From: an uncultured Planktomarina sp.
Lineage (GTDB): Bacteria > Pseudomonadota > Alphaproteobacteria > Rhodobacterales > Rhodobacteraceae
Reading direction: 5' to 3'
NCBI GenBank assembly: GCA_905182425.1
Contig: CAJJBP010000022.1
Span: 1 to 48,733, forward strand
Length of the DNA: 48,733 nt
A program made the position numbers and the translations under genes. The notes under the pieces are model-generated. The model worked only from the letters and a program-made list of their open reading frames with translations. It was not told the DNA's origin and ran no database searches. The stretch's first letter is position 1. Each line of letters starts with the position of its first letter. Of the stretch, positions 16,687-25,655 are shown in pieces.

Positions 16687-17889
16687 TTAAACTTGCTCGA
16701 GCATCAAAGCGATGCCTTGGCCTACACCGATGCACATTGTACATAATGCACGTTTATTGCCTTTTATTTGCATTTCGTGTGCGGCTGTTAGAGCCAAACG
16801 TGCGCCGGACATGCCTAAGGGATGACCTAAGGCGATAGCTCCACCGTTTGGGTTTACATGTGTTGCATCATCTGGGAGATCTAATTCACGCATGACGGCG
16901 AGCCCTTGAGCCGCAAAAGCCTCGTTTAATTCAATATGATCAACATCCTCAATTGTAAGACCCAGACGCTTCAAGAGCTTTCGGGTGGCCGGCACGGGCC
17001 CGATCCCCATAATACGAGGAGAAACGCCTGCAACAGCTGTCCCAGTGATGCGTGCCAGTGGATTTAAATTGTATTTCTCAACCGCAGCAGCCGATGCAAT
17101 AATCAAAGCAGCGGCTCCATCGCTCACACCTGAGGCATTGCCTGCCGTTACCGAACCGCCATCGCGAAACGGCGTGCCAAGGCTCGCAAGTTTCGCAAGT
17201 GTTGTGGCGCGGGGGTGTTCGTCTTTATCAAATACAATTAGATCGCCTTTGCGCTGTGGGATTTCAATGCGCGCAATTTCGCGTTCAAACCTGCCCAAAG
17301 CAATTGCTTTTGCAGCTCGGGATTGGCTACGATAAGCAAATGCGTCTTGATCAGCGCGGCTAACGTCAAACTCAGATGCAATGTTTTCAGCAGTTTCTGG
17401 CATACTATCGATACCAAATTGCCTCTTCATCTGCCTGTTTACAAACCGCCATCCAATCGTCGTGTCATAAATTTCAGCACGGCGTGAAAATGCACTATCT
17501 GCTTTTGGCATAACCATTGGGGCGCGTGTCATGCTTTCAACACCGCCTGCAAGAATAACCTCTGCCTCGCCAGCTTTGATAGCACGGGCCGCCATGGATA
17601 CTGCGTCTAGACCCGAGCCGCAAAGCCTGTTGAGCGTAACACCTGCCACTGTATCTGGCAGCCCCGCAAGCAAAGCTGACATGCGGGCTACGTTTCGATT
17701 GTCTTCACCAGCTTGGTTAGCACAGCCCATGATGACATCATCAATTGCCGCGGGGTTTAGATCTGGAACATCGGCCATAGTTGAACGAATTACTTGGGCT
17801 AAAAGGTCATCTGGGCGTGTTGTTGACAGTGTGCCTCCAAAACGGCCAATTGCGCTACGGCGTCCGGCGCAGATATATGCTTCAGTCAT
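16687..17889 (-). CDS. pcaF: 3-oxoadipyl-CoA thiolase (acetyl-CoA acyltransferase)
   Basis: 400-residue thiolase that cleaves 3-oxoadipyl-CoA to succinyl-CoA and acetyl-CoA, the last step shared by the beta-ketoadipate and phenylacetate pathways. The acylated Cys90 is in LNRLCGSGLDA, the base His (about 356) in GHPLGMSGAR, and the second Cys (about 386) in CTMCIGVGQG. GCANQAGEDNRNVARM near 55-70 is characteristic of the PcaF/PaaJ branch. The operon neighbour is the paaK stub, so it may originally have been paaJ of a phenylacetate cluster; pcaD survives at 37.6 kb. The start has GAGGA suitably placed. A general acetyl-CoA acetyltransferase role is the alternative. Confidence 0.88.
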   Translation of the reverse strand: MTEAYICAGRRSAIGRFGGTLSTTRPDDLLAQVIRSTMADVPDLNPAAIDDVIMGCANQAGEDNRNVARMSALLAGLPDTVAGVTLNRLCGSGLDAVSMAARAIKAGEAEVILAGGVESMTRAPMVMPKADSAFSRRAEIYDTTIGWRFVNRQMKRQFGIDSMPETAENIASEFDVSRADQDAFAYRSQSRAAKAIALGRFEREIARIEIPQRKGDLIVFDKDEHPRATTLAKLASLGTPFRDGGSVTAGNASGVSDGAAALIIASAAAVEKYNLNPLARITGTAVAGVSPRIMGIGPVPATRKLLKRLGLTIEDVDHIELNEAFAAQGLAVMRELDLPDDATHVNPNGGAIALGHPLGMSGARLALTAAHEMQIKGNKRALCTMCIGVGQGIALMLEQV

Positions 17890-17979
17890 TGGGTGTCCTC
17901 AAAATATTGACCTTTAATGGTACGAGAATGTCCAATTCCAACCTCATTCTGAAACTGTGCTCCTGGATTTTGATGCTGT

Positions 17980-18777
17980 TTAGCGTTGATAGATTGTTGG
18001 AAACCAATCTTCACGCAGTTTCTGACCTTTCTTCATATCATGTCCGGGAAAGGGGGGAGATGTGCGACCAGGGCGCTCGGTATACCGTGCATCATCTCCA
18101 AGAAGGCGCAATGAGAATGCACGACGGCGATTGCTACTTTCATTGCCGCGCGCTCCATGAAGGATGCCAAAGTTGAATGCGACCGCATCACCGGGTTCCA
18201 TCTCCCACTCGCGGATGTCCATTCCTTCCTGATCGGGATCTGGAACGGCCATATAGTCGTCTTTATTTGGGTAAAAGCTATCTTCAGCCAGCCAGCGCGT
18301 TGGCAAAACAGGTTTTACCCATTTGTGACTACCAGCAACACATCGGAGAGAGGCGTTAGTCACTGGGTCTAACGGACTCCAAAAGCTTACATTTTGAATA
18401 CCGTCGACGAAGTAATATGGTCCATCTTGGTGCCAAGGTGTTTGTTTGGAAGTCCCGGGCTCTTTAACAAGAACGTGGTCGTGAAACATTTGTACACGGT
18501 CGGAACGCATTAAGTCTGCGGCAACTGCCGAGGCCGGACTTTGGGCTACAACGTCTTTGAATTCAGAAATCCGCGTCCAATTGCAGTAATCATCGAAAAA
18601 CCGCCCGGTTTCGCCTGCTATCAAGTTTTCTGAAGCGTAGGGGCCCGGGTCTTGCATATTTCGATCGATACCTTTGCGTAAGGTCTCCACAAAACCTGAA
18701 AAAAGATCTTTAATTAGTACAACGCCATCTGTCTGAAAGGCTTTTATATCAGCTTCAGATAAGAGAGAGTGTATCAT
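17980..18777 (-). CDS. Phytanoyl-CoA dioxygenase (PhyH) family protein
   Basis: 265-residue Fe(II)/2-oxoglutarate-dependent oxygenase. The iron ligands are visible as His116 and Asp118 (WHQDGPYY) and His207 (FGILHGARGN), followed by an Arg-rich RRRAFSLRL that would bind 2-oxoglutarate. The PhyH family hydroxylates diverse small molecules, including phytanoyl-CoA, ectoine and alkylphosphonates, so the substrate is open. The frame extends to 18810, but AAGGAA 8 bases before the ATG at 18777 decides the start. It is divergent from the TRAP transporter (181 bases between starts), which suggests that the transporter supplies its substrate. Confidence 0.88.
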   Translation of the reverse strand: MIHSLLSEADIKAFQTDGVVLIKDLFSGFVETLRKGIDRNMQDPGPYASENLIAGETGRFFDDYCNWTRISEFKDVVAQSPASAVAADLMRSDRVQMFHDHVLVKEPGTSKQTPWHQDGPYYFVDGIQNVSFWSPLDPVTNASLRCVAGSHKWVKPVLPTRWLAEDSFYPNKDDYMAVPDPDQEGMDIREWEMEPGDAVAFNFGILHGARGNESSNRRRAFSLRLLGDDARYTERPGRTSPPFPGHDMKKGQKLREDWFPTIYQR

Positions 18778-18957
18778 ACAAAGTTCCTTTTTTTGTAGGA
18801 TTCTTGACATAAGTTAAATAGAAATTCAATTCCAGACGTAGAAAACATACCTTTAATTACTAAACCTCATTTTTACTATTAAGGCTTTCTTTGAATGAAA
18901 CGCTATGCAAACCTAATTTTATTGCTTTTTTATAATAAAAACGCGGAGAAAAAATTT

Positions 18958-19989
18958 ATGATAGTATGTAAAACCCTAATGAGTCTTTTGGGTGGTGCAA
19001 CTATGGCTGTTGGCCTTTCTAGTATAGCAATGGCAGCTGAGTTCAATTTTAATATGCAGGGCTTTTTGCCGGCGCAGGCAACTATTCCGTCGAAGATTAT
19101 AGATCCATGGGCTGATAAAATTGAAGAAGCTTCTGGTGGTCGGATTGCGATCACACGTTACGCTTCTATGCAACTCGGCGGTAAGCCTCCTGAGTTAATC
19201 GACCAGGTGTTGGATGGAGTGACTGACATCACTTGGAATGTTGTTGGCTATACACCTGGCCGGTATCCCTCAACGGAGGTTTTCGAGCTTCCATTTTTAG
19301 TAAATGACGCAGCTCCGGCCTCTGCCGCTTTCTGGAAAATGATGGAAAGTGATATCGCTGAGCGTGAATTTGGTAATCTAAAAGTACTTGGCGCATGGGT
19401 CCATGGTCCAGGTATGATCCACTCAAATAAGCCAGTAAAAGTCCCGTCTGACTTCAACGGGATGAAAATCCGTGGTGCGTCTCGCCAGATTAATGGAATG
19501 CTAAAGGAGCTGGGGGCAACTCCAGTTGGTATGCCTGTGCCAGCAGTTCCAGAGGCTATTTCAAGAGGCGTAATCGACGGAACTACGATACCTTGGGAAG
19601 TAACTAAGGCTCTAAAAATTTCCGAGCTGGTTAATAACCACACCGAATTTACGGGTCCAATGTTATACACCATTACATTTGTATTAGTGATGAATAAAGA
19701 TAAATACGCCCAACTTCCTGACGATTTAAAAGCGGTAGTGAATGACAATTCCGGTCTGGAGTTCTCGATTTTTGCTGGCACAACTCAGCAGGCCTATGAT
19801 GCACCAGCACGGAAGATAGCTGAAGAACGTGACAATAACATTATTACTCTCGACGTGGCACAATCTGCAGTCTGGGCTAATGCTGCACAGCCTGTTTATG
19901 GCGCTTGGTTATCCGAGATGGAAGGTCGTGGGATTGATGGTCAAGCTTTGATTGATCAAGCAAAAGTCTTAATGAACTCCGCTGAATAA
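18958..19989 (+). CDS. dctP: TRAP transporter substrate-binding protein (DctP family)
   Basis: Periplasmic binding component of a tripartite ATP-independent transporter driven by an ion gradient. The 343 residues begin with a signal peptide (lysine, hydrophobic LLGGATMAVGLSSIAMA, cleavage near AMA/AEF). DctP features include DGVTDITWNVVGYTPGRYP, MKIRGASRQINGMLKELGATPVGMPV with the conserved Arg that usually grips a carboxylate, and SRGVIDGTTIPWE. An upstream in-frame start at 18895 exists, but GGAG before the ATG at 18958 and the signal peptide support the later one. Carboxylate binding is an inference from the conserved Arg. A terminator separates it from dctQ. Confidence 0.92.
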   Translation: MIVCKTLMSLLGGATMAVGLSSIAMAAEFNFNMQGFLPAQATIPSKIIDPWADKIEEASGGRIAITRYASMQLGGKPPELIDQVLDGVTDITWNVVGYTPGRYPSTEVFELPFLVNDAAPASAAFWKMMESDIAEREFGNLKVLGAWVHGPGMIHSNKPVKVPSDFNGMKIRGASRQINGMLKELGATPVGMPVPAVPEAISRGVIDGTTIPWEVTKALKISELVNNHTEFTGPMLYTITFVLVMNKDKYAQLPDDLKAVVNDNSGLEFSIFAGTTQQAYDAPARKIAEERDNNIITLDVAQSAVWANAAQPVYGAWLSEMEGRGIDGQALIDQAKVLMNSAE

Positions 19990-20007
19990 GTTGGCCTTTT
20001 AAAAACT

Positions 20008-20040
20008 ACGCCGTGCACGCAGAGGCTTGCACGGCGTTTT
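20008..20040 (+). terminator. Hairpin terminator/attenuator between dctP and dctQ
   Basis: A perfect 10-base stem, ACGCCGTGCA (20008-20017) paired with TGCACGGCGT (20028-20037), has a 10-base loop and is followed by a run of T. It lies 19 bases after the dctP stop and 22 before the dctQ start, inside what should be one operon. It probably lets dctP mRNA accumulate over dctQM mRNA, or protects its 3' end. Confidence 0.82.
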
Positions 20041-20061
20041 AATAAATAATGGGGGAAAGAT

Positions 20062-20646
20062 ATGCAGGCTTTGTCATTCAAGTTGACACGTTATATGGCA
20101 GTTTTAGGAGGTGCAGTATTAGTATTTTTGATTACTCTGACATGCGTTTCTATAATTGGGCGTGGTTTGAATGGCGTTCTTCACGGTTGGGTAGGATCTG
20201 CGTTTCCAACAATGTCTAATTGGCTCCTATCAGCTGGTGTTGGCCCTATAAATGGTGACTTTGAACTTGTTGAAGCCGGAGTTGCATTTTCCATATTTGC
20301 ATTTTTACCGCTGTGTCAAATTACAGCTGGCCATGCTTCCGTAGATATTTTCACCTCAAAACTACCTGCTAGTATCAACCGCGTCCTTCAGTTTATTATT
20401 GATATAGTGTTTTCCATACTTTTGATTGTCATTGCTTATCAGTTATATAATGGAATGTTGTCCAAGCAGCGTTACGGTGACACAACATTTTTATTACAAT
20501 TCCCGATTTGGTGGGCCTATGCAGCGAGCGTTACCGGCGCCACTGTAGCGGCACTTATTGCTGTTTATGTGGCATGTATCCGTCTGACTGAATGCATTTT
20601 TGGCACTGATATCCTAAACACAAATTCAAGGCCCCATCATGAGTAA
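20062..20646 (+). CDS. dctQ: TRAP transporter small permease (DctQ family)
   Basis: 194-residue inner-membrane protein with about four hydrophobic helices (around 10-35, 75-95, 105-130 and 150-175), the layout of DctQ. It partners DctM to form the membrane complex that receives substrate from DctP. A strong GGGGAAAG site precedes the ATG. It is 416 bases wide of any other promoter-sized gap, following the intergenic hairpin, and overlaps dctM by 8 bases. It is somewhat longer than minimal DctQ proteins because of an extended loop after helix 1 (about 35-70). Confidence 0.9.
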   Translation: MQALSFKLTRYMAVLGGAVLVFLITLTCVSIIGRGLNGVLHGWVGSAFPTMSNWLLSAGVGPINGDFELVEAGVAFSIFAFLPLCQITAGHASVDIFTSKLPASINRVLQFIIDIVFSILLIVIAYQLYNGMLSKQRYGDTTFLLQFPIWWAYAASVTGATVAALIAVYVACIRLTECIFGTDILNTNSRPHHE

Positions 20647-21952
20647 TCTTGAAATCGGATTAGTCTCGTTTCCAGCTCTTTTAATACTAATTTTTATTAG
20701 GGTGCCGATTGGTTTGGCTATGTTTTTGGTAGGGCTGGTTGGCTTGTATTTTGTGACGGGCAGTTTAAATCTGCCTCTGGGTAGAATGAAATCAGAAACC
20801 TTCAGTACGTTTTCAAGCTATTCACTATCGATTGTGCCCATATTTCTGCTGATGGGGCACTTTGCGACTTTAGGAGGAATGTCTACCGCTCTGTTCAAGG
20901 CTGCTGAGAGCTTTTTGGGTCATCGACGGGGTGGTGTAGCAATGGCCGCAATTGGCGCATGTGCTGGATTTGGCGCGATATGTGGTTCATCTTTGGCTAC
21001 CGCGGCAACGATGAGCCGTGTAGCTCTACCGGAATTACGCAAATACGGGTACTCAGGTGGATTTGCAACCGCAACTCTGGCCGCAGGTGGCACGTTAGGT
21101 ATCTTAATTCCTCCATCAGTTGTGTTGGTGATTTACGCAATTTTAACCGAACAAAACATAGCTAAATTGTTTCTTGCAGCGTTCATTCCAGGCATATTAG
21201 CAGCCCTAGGATATATGCTCGCTATTTCAATTTACGTACGTTTACATCCGGATGCAGCTGGAACTAAACCTGCTATTAGTTATCTCGAAAGATTCAAGGC
21301 GTTGTTTGACGTTTGGCCGGTCTTAATGGTTTTTAGTTTGGTTGTTGGAGGTATATATAACGGTTGGTTTACACCGACTGAAGGCGCGGCTGTCGGCGCT
21401 GCTGGTACCGGGCTAATAGCGTTTCTAAACCGTGGCTTGAATTGGGACACTCTTGTCGAAAGTTTTTTAGTGACAGCTAAATCTACGGCTATGATTTTCT
21501 TTATTATTTTGGGTGCAGGCTTTTACAATGGATTTTTAGCACTTTCACAGGTTCCACAAGAGATCTCTAACTTTGTAGTTAGCCAAGGTCTCAGTCCTTG
21601 GATGGTCCTCACTTTGGTCTTGCTGTTTTATCTTATCCTAGGCTGTTTGATGGATAGTTTATCGATGATCTTGCTTACAGTTCCAATTTTCTTTCCGGTT
21701 ATCGTAGGTCTAGATTTTGGAATGAGCCAAGAACAGATTGCAATTTGGTTTGGGATTTTGGTGTTGATCGTTGTTGAGGTTGGATTGATCACGCCTCCTG
21801 TTGGTATGAACCTATTCGTTATCAACGCGATGGATAGAATGACGCCAATGGTCGAAACATATAAAGTAGTTATGTACTTTGTGGCGTCGGACATTATCCG
21901 TGTGGTGTTACTAGTCACGTTTCCTATAATAACATTATTTTGGCTGCAATAA
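20639..21952 (+). CDS. dctM: TRAP transporter large permease (DctM family)
   Basis: 437-residue inner-membrane protein with about twelve hydrophobic helices, the ion-coupled transport subunit of the TRAP system. Family-typical stretches are FIRVPIGLAMFLVGLVGL near the N-terminus, GACAGFGAICGSSLATAATM and ILIPPSVVLVIYAILTEQ in the first half, and NGWFTPTEGAAVGA and ITPPVGMNLFVINAM in the second. It starts within the last 8 bases of dctQ. The substrate is unknown; divergent transcription from the PhyH oxygenase links import to an oxidation step. A 308-base unassigned region follows. Confidence 0.94.
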   Translation: MSNLEIGLVSFPALLILIFIRVPIGLAMFLVGLVGLYFVTGSLNLPLGRMKSETFSTFSSYSLSIVPIFLLMGHFATLGGMSTALFKAAESFLGHRRGGVAMAAIGACAGFGAICGSSLATAATMSRVALPELRKYGYSGGFATATLAAGGTLGILIPPSVVLVIYAILTEQNIAKLFLAAFIPGILAALGYMLAISIYVRLHPDAAGTKPAISYLERFKALFDVWPVLMVFSLVVGGIYNGWFTPTEGAAVGAAGTGLIAFLNRGLNWDTLVESFLVTAKSTAMIFFIILGAGFYNGFLALSQVPQEISNFVVSQGLSPWMVLTLVLLFYLILGCLMDSLSMILLTVPIFFPVIVGLDFGMSQEQIAIWFGILVLIVVEVGLITPPVGMNLFVINAMDRMTPMVETYKVVMYFVASDIIRVVLLVTFPIITLFWLQ

Positions 21953-22260
21953 AAAGAAAGTTGCAAAGTAAATATCAGAACTTAAACTAATTTTAATTTA
22001 TTAAGTTTCCGTTGGCTGGAGAACTTAATGCTAGAAAATCACAACACCGCCATCATGTTTCGAACGGGCATTAGTCCAAAGTTTAATTCAATTGGCAAAT
22101 GCAAGGCTAAAGGGTTTAATGGGCCGCCCTAGGGCGCGCGTGGCTCCTAAAGCTGGCATCAGATTTATGCCCTCAGCTAGTCAACTGGCCTGATATCCGG
22201 CTTTCGCCTACCGAATGGCACAGCTGTTTTTATCCCGGCTTCAGAAACGACTGAGTTACC
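21953..22260. other. 308-base intergenic region with no assignable gene
   Basis: Lies between the convergent dctM and cupin stops. Both strands contain short open frames of up to about 45 codons (for example plus-strand MLENHNTAIMFRTGISPKF from 22028, and a minus-strand frame reading EGINLMPALGATRALGRP), but none has a ribosome-binding site plus a recognisable family. There is no convincing terminator hairpin. It may hold decayed coding sequence, as elsewhere in this part of the window. Confidence 0.4.
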
Positions 22261-22620
22261 TTAGAGGTTGGTCTCTTCCCGTGGAATATAGACTGCTAGC
22301 AGACAGCCCGCATCGCTTACTGAGAAATGCTGTGTACCGTCTTTTAGTAAAATCAAATCTCCTTTGCCGTAGATAGTCCCGTCATTGTCGCGTAGTGATC
22401 CTTCAATAACGAAAAATTCCTCATCCCCCTGATGCTCATGTGCCTCGCTGATGCTTCCGGGTGCCATGCGGTATATATGAAACCCAGTACCCAACTTTTT
22501 CGAGTCACCCAACTGCAAAATCTCGGTATTGCTGTCGCTGCCGTCTGAATTTTTCCATTTAGTAAATGGTGTGGTGGCTACATTTGCCACAAGTCGATCC
22601 TGAGGGAGTATTTGTTTCAT
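22261..22620 (-). CDS. Cupin domain-containing protein
   Basis: 119-residue single-domain cupin. The metal-binding motif is visible as His61, His63 and Glu67 or Glu68 in EAHEHQGDEEFFVIEG, and His98 in DGTQHFS. The frame continues upstream to 22752, but TTGGAA before the ATG at 22620 and the poor quality of the extra 44 residues support the shorter form. It is divergent from the Rieske-ABC operon with 143 bases between the starts, so probably shares its regulation. Cupins of this size act as small oxygenases, isomerases or ligand sensors; here an accessory step in the same catabolic route is an inference. Confidence 0.82.
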   Translation of the reverse strand: MKQILPQDRLVANVATTPFTKWKNSDGSDSNTEILQLGDSKKLGTGFHIYRMAPGSISEAHEHQGDEEFFVIEGSLRDNDGTIYGKGDLILLKDGTQHFSVSDAGCLLAVYIPREETNL

Positions 22621-22763
22621 AGTCTGTTTCCAATCGTTCTGTCTCTTGAAATAGGGTTGTTTGGGACATTGATACAGAAAAAGCATGTTCTTTAAATAGA
22701 TTATTGTTGATCTTCTGCAGTTGGAGTTGTTCGATGGAGTAAATGTTAACATGAGGTTTGGCT

Positions 22764-23960
22764 ATGACGACATCTATTGCAATACCAGAGGACTGGGACC
22801 GCTCGGGTCTGCCGGGTTGGACGTATTTTTCAGAAGAACTTTTTGAGCTTGAGTGCGAGACAATCTTTAAGACACATTGGCAATTTGTGTGTCATGTGAA
22901 TGAGATCGCTAAAAACGGTGCGTACGTGACTTACGATATAGCAGGCGAGCGCGCTTTGGTAATTCGCGGTCAGGATGGCAAGGTTCGTGCGTTTCATAAT
23001 CTTTGTCGACATCGGGGATCTCGCGTTGTGTCAGAGGAACGCGGACAATGTAATAAGGCAATGATTTGTCCTTATCATGGGTGGGCTTATAATTTGGACG
23101 GTAGTCTTCGCGGTATTGCTAATAAAGATACGTTTCCACCAATGCAGGCTGAAAAGTGGGGCTTGAAAGAAGTTGAGATGGAAATTTGGAATGGTTTAAT
23201 TTTTATTAGATTTCTAGCAGGGCCGCAAAATAGCGTCGCTTCGATATTGGCGCGTTTTGACGCGGAAATTGCCCCTTATGATTTAGAAAGTATGTTGCCT
23301 ACAGACAGCAATTCCATGCACGATACGCTGCCAGTAAATTGGAAGTCTGTGCGAGATGTTGACAATGAAGGTTACCATGTGCGCCAAGCCCATCCAGGAT
23401 TGCATGAACTATATGGAAATGGTTATTTTGATGAGCCTTTCGTGGATGGGACTTCGCGATCTGTTGGTACGTTCAATGAGGCGCATGGAAATAGCTGGAG
23501 CGTGAGGAAATATCGTGACCTTCTGCCCAAAAACCCTGATCTGCCTGAGGCTCAGAATTGTCAGTGGATCTATTTTGGTATGTTCCCAAATTTAGTTCTG
23601 GGCCTTTATCCTGATAGTATAATTTTCTATCAAGATATTCCGCAATCAGCCACTGAAACGATACAGCGTGGCATGTGTTACCGTCGATCAGATGAGGACA
23701 GACAAATGAAGGTTGCCCGCTATTTGAGTGGTCGTATCGACCGCGACACCGCTGATGAAGATCAAATGTTGATGGTTTGGTCTTGTGAGGCAACTAAATC
23801 ATCTGCATACGACGGCGTTTTATTTTCTGACCTAGAATATGGTGTGAAAACCTATCATGATCATCTGCGCAACCTCCTACCGGTGATGGGGCGGCCAGAG
23901 CGCCCGCTACAAGGTCAGATGGCCGAAGACAATCATGGGCTTTTAAAAAAGGGAGCGTAA
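22764..23960 (+). CDS. Rieske non-heme iron oxygenase, alpha subunit (second copy)
   Basis: 398-residue oxygenase with Rieske ligands Cys81/His83 (CRHRGS) and Cys102/His105 (CPYHGW). The mononuclear iron site is in NWKSVRDVDNEGYHVRQAH, with His205 and His210 and the Asp residues expected to bridge to the Rieske centre. GAGG 7 bases before the ATG at 22764 fixes the start. It is the first gene of an operon with a polyamine-type ABC transporter only 4 bases downstream, so the imported compound is probably its substrate or precursor. It differs substantially from the Rieske protein at 12.7 kb. No reductase gene is present. Oxidation or demethylation of a cationic or N-methylated compound is a hypothesis. 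Confidence 0.9.
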   Translation: MTTSIAIPEDWDRSGLPGWTYFSEELFELECETIFKTHWQFVCHVNEIAKNGAYVTYDIAGERALVIRGQDGKVRAFHNLCRHRGSRVVSEERGQCNKAMICPYHGWAYNLDGSLRGIANKDTFPPMQAEKWGLKEVEMEIWNGLIFIRFLAGPQNSVASILARFDAEIAPYDLESMLPTDSNSMHDTLPVNWKSVRDVDNEGYHVRQAHPGLHELYGNGYFDEPFVDGTSRSVGTFNEAHGNSWSVRKYRDLLPKNPDLPEAQNCQWIYFGMFPNLVLGLYPDSIIFYQDIPQSATETIQRGMCYRRSDEDRQMKVARYLSGRIDRDTADEDQMLMVWSCEATKSSAYDGVLFSDLEYGVKTYHDHLRNLLPVMGRPERPLQGQMAEDNHGLLKKGA

Positions 23961-23964
23961 TGAG

Positions 23965-24846
23965 GTGAAAAGGGTTCAAAGATGGCTAAGAGGTGAGGGG
24001 GCTCAGGGGTTATTCCTGATTAGTCCGACACTTGTCTTTGCCGTCCTTCTTTTGGCAATTCCACTTATAATGGTGGTTGCATTGAGTTTTTGGACGCAAG
24101 ATTATTTGACACTAGATCGGACATTCACCACGGCAAATTACCAAACGGCGTGGACTGAGCCAATGTACCAATACCTGATGGCACGATCTCTTAAAATTTC
24201 GATGTTTGTAACAGCTTTAACAATTTTTCTAGCCTATCCGGTGGCCTATTTCATCTCGTTTCGAGTGCCACCTAAGCGTAAAGCCATGTGGATTTTCCTT
24301 ATCACTATTCCATTCTGGACAAGCTACTTAATAAGGATTTTTCTCTGGAAAGTTATTTTGGGATATAATGGTGTAATTAATGGTAGCTTGACTGGGTTAG
24401 GTTTAATCGATCAGCCTCTGAGTTTCATTTTGTATAACCAAAACGCAGTTGTGTTGACCCTAGCGCACGCTTGGGTTCCCTTTGCAATTCTGCCAATCTT
24501 TGTGGCACTTGAGAAAGTTGATCGATCTTTGATTGAAGCAGCTGAAGATTTAGGCGATAGCAAACTACGCCGATTTTTACGAGTTACCTTACCTTTATCA
24601 ATGCCTGGCGTTATTGCCGCCACGATAATTGTTTTTATTCCAACGATAGGAGATTATGTCACGCCGCGTCTGGTGGGCGGCCCTAATGGCTTGATGATTT
24701 CGAACATGATCGAGTTGCAGTTCAAAAAAGCTAATGACGCGCCGCTTGGTTCGGCTTTGGCTATTTCTGCCATGGCAATTGTGACCTTTGTATCCTTAAT
24801 TTTCATTTGGCTTAATCGAAAATATATCAGAGGGCCGGGCGCATGA
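23965..24846 (+). CDS. ABC transporter permease, PotB-like
   Basis: 293-residue inner-membrane permease of the polyamine/opine/phosphonate uptake class. About six transmembrane helices are visible, with the EAA loop at LIEAAEDLGDSKLRRFLRVTLPLSMPGV in the C-terminal half, which docks on the ATPase. It begins with GTG 4 bases after the Rieske stop, with a GGGAG site inside the end of that gene. It overlaps the second permease by 4 bases (ATGA). The cargo cannot be read from the permease, but the class mostly carries small positively charged or zwitterionic organics. Confidence 0.92.
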   Translation: MKRVQRWLRGEGAQGLFLISPTLVFAVLLLAIPLIMVVALSFWTQDYLTLDRTFTTANYQTAWTEPMYQYLMARSLKISMFVTALTIFLAYPVAYFISFRVPPKRKAMWIFLITIPFWTSYLIRIFLWKVILGYNGVINGSLTGLGLIDQPLSFILYNQNAVVLTLAHAWVPFAILPIFVALEKVDRSLIEAAEDLGDSKLRRFLRVTLPLSMPGVIAATIIVFIPTIGDYVTPRLVGGPNGLMISNMIELQFKKANDAPLGSALAISAMAIVTFVSLIFIWLNRKYIRGPGA

Positions 24847-25655
24847 AAAACCAAGGGCGTTTTTTGAAATGGTTTATGGGTTTATTTTTAGTATTCCTCT
24901 ATGCCCCTGCGTTCTTGCTTCCAGTGTTTGCATTTAACGATAGCAGTATTGTGTCCTTTCCTCTGAAAGGCTTCACAACAAAATGGTTTTCGGTTTTACA
25001 GTCAACCGAACCTCTACATATAGCGGCTCGCAATAGTGTTATGATTGCAGTCATAACCGCTGTGTTTTCTACTCTGTTTGGAGTGCTTGCAGCACGGGCC
25101 TCGTCTCGATTTAAGTTTCCTGGACGCCGCTCAATCATGGGGTTCATCATGTTGCCGATGGTATTGCCTGAAATTATTATTGGGGTTTCACTACTCGTTG
25201 TGATTATACAGCTTGGCTTTGAATTATCCCTGTGGAGTATCATAATGGGGCATATCTTGATTTGTACACCCTTCTGCATAGCAATCTTATCTTCCGCTTT
25301 TATGAATTTGGATCAAAATCTTGAGGAGGCGTCGATTGATTTGGGCCAAACTCGCTGGAATACATTTCGCTTGGTCATTTTGCCGCTGGTTATGCCAGGA
25401 ATCGTAGCTAGCCTTCTTATAGCTTTCACTATTTCACTGGATGAGTTCATTATTGCGTTTTTTCTAGCTGGGACCGAACCCACGTTGCCCGTCTATATTT
25501 GGGGTCAATTACGCTTCCCGCAAAAACTTCCAAGCCTTATGGCTTTGGGTACAATTTTACTTATCGTGTCGATCGCTCTTTTGTTGATTGCTGATTATTT
25601 CCGTCGCCGTGGTATACGCAAAACAGGTATTGAAAATTCAGGAGGTTTCCTATGA
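24843..25655 (+). CDS. ABC transporter permease, PotC-like
   Basis: 270-residue partner permease. An N-terminal helix ([18 protein letters not shown]) is followed by the FNDS motif typical of PotC, then further helices and the EAA loop [29 protein letters not shown]. The [14 protein letters not shown] stretch is another PotC hallmark. It overlaps its neighbours on both sides by 4 bases, confirming a tight operon with the other permease and the ATPase. Confidence 0.92.
   Translation: MKNQGRFLKWFMGLFLVFLYAPAFLLPVFAFNDSSIVSFPLKGFTTKWFSVLQSTEPLHIAARNSVMIAVITAVFSTLFGVLAARASSRFKFPGRRSIMGFIMLPMVLPEIIIGVSLLVVIIQLGFELSLWSIIMGHILICTPFCIAILSSAFMNLDQNLEEASIDLGQTRWNTFRLVILPLVMPGIVASLLIAFTISLDEFIIAFFLAGTEPTLPVYIWGQLRFPQKLPSLMALGTILLIVSIALLLIADYFRRRGIRKTGIENSGGFL

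Noticed and set aside
19248-19781. 177-codon open frame antisense to dctP
   Set aside because: It lies wholly inside a well-supported TRAP binding-protein gene, has no recognisable domain and is explained by codon bias of the sense strand.
12691-23960. The two Rieske oxygenase genes considered as a recent duplication
   Set aside because: They share only the cluster-binding motifs and ligand spacing; N-terminal, central and C-terminal sequences differ substantially.
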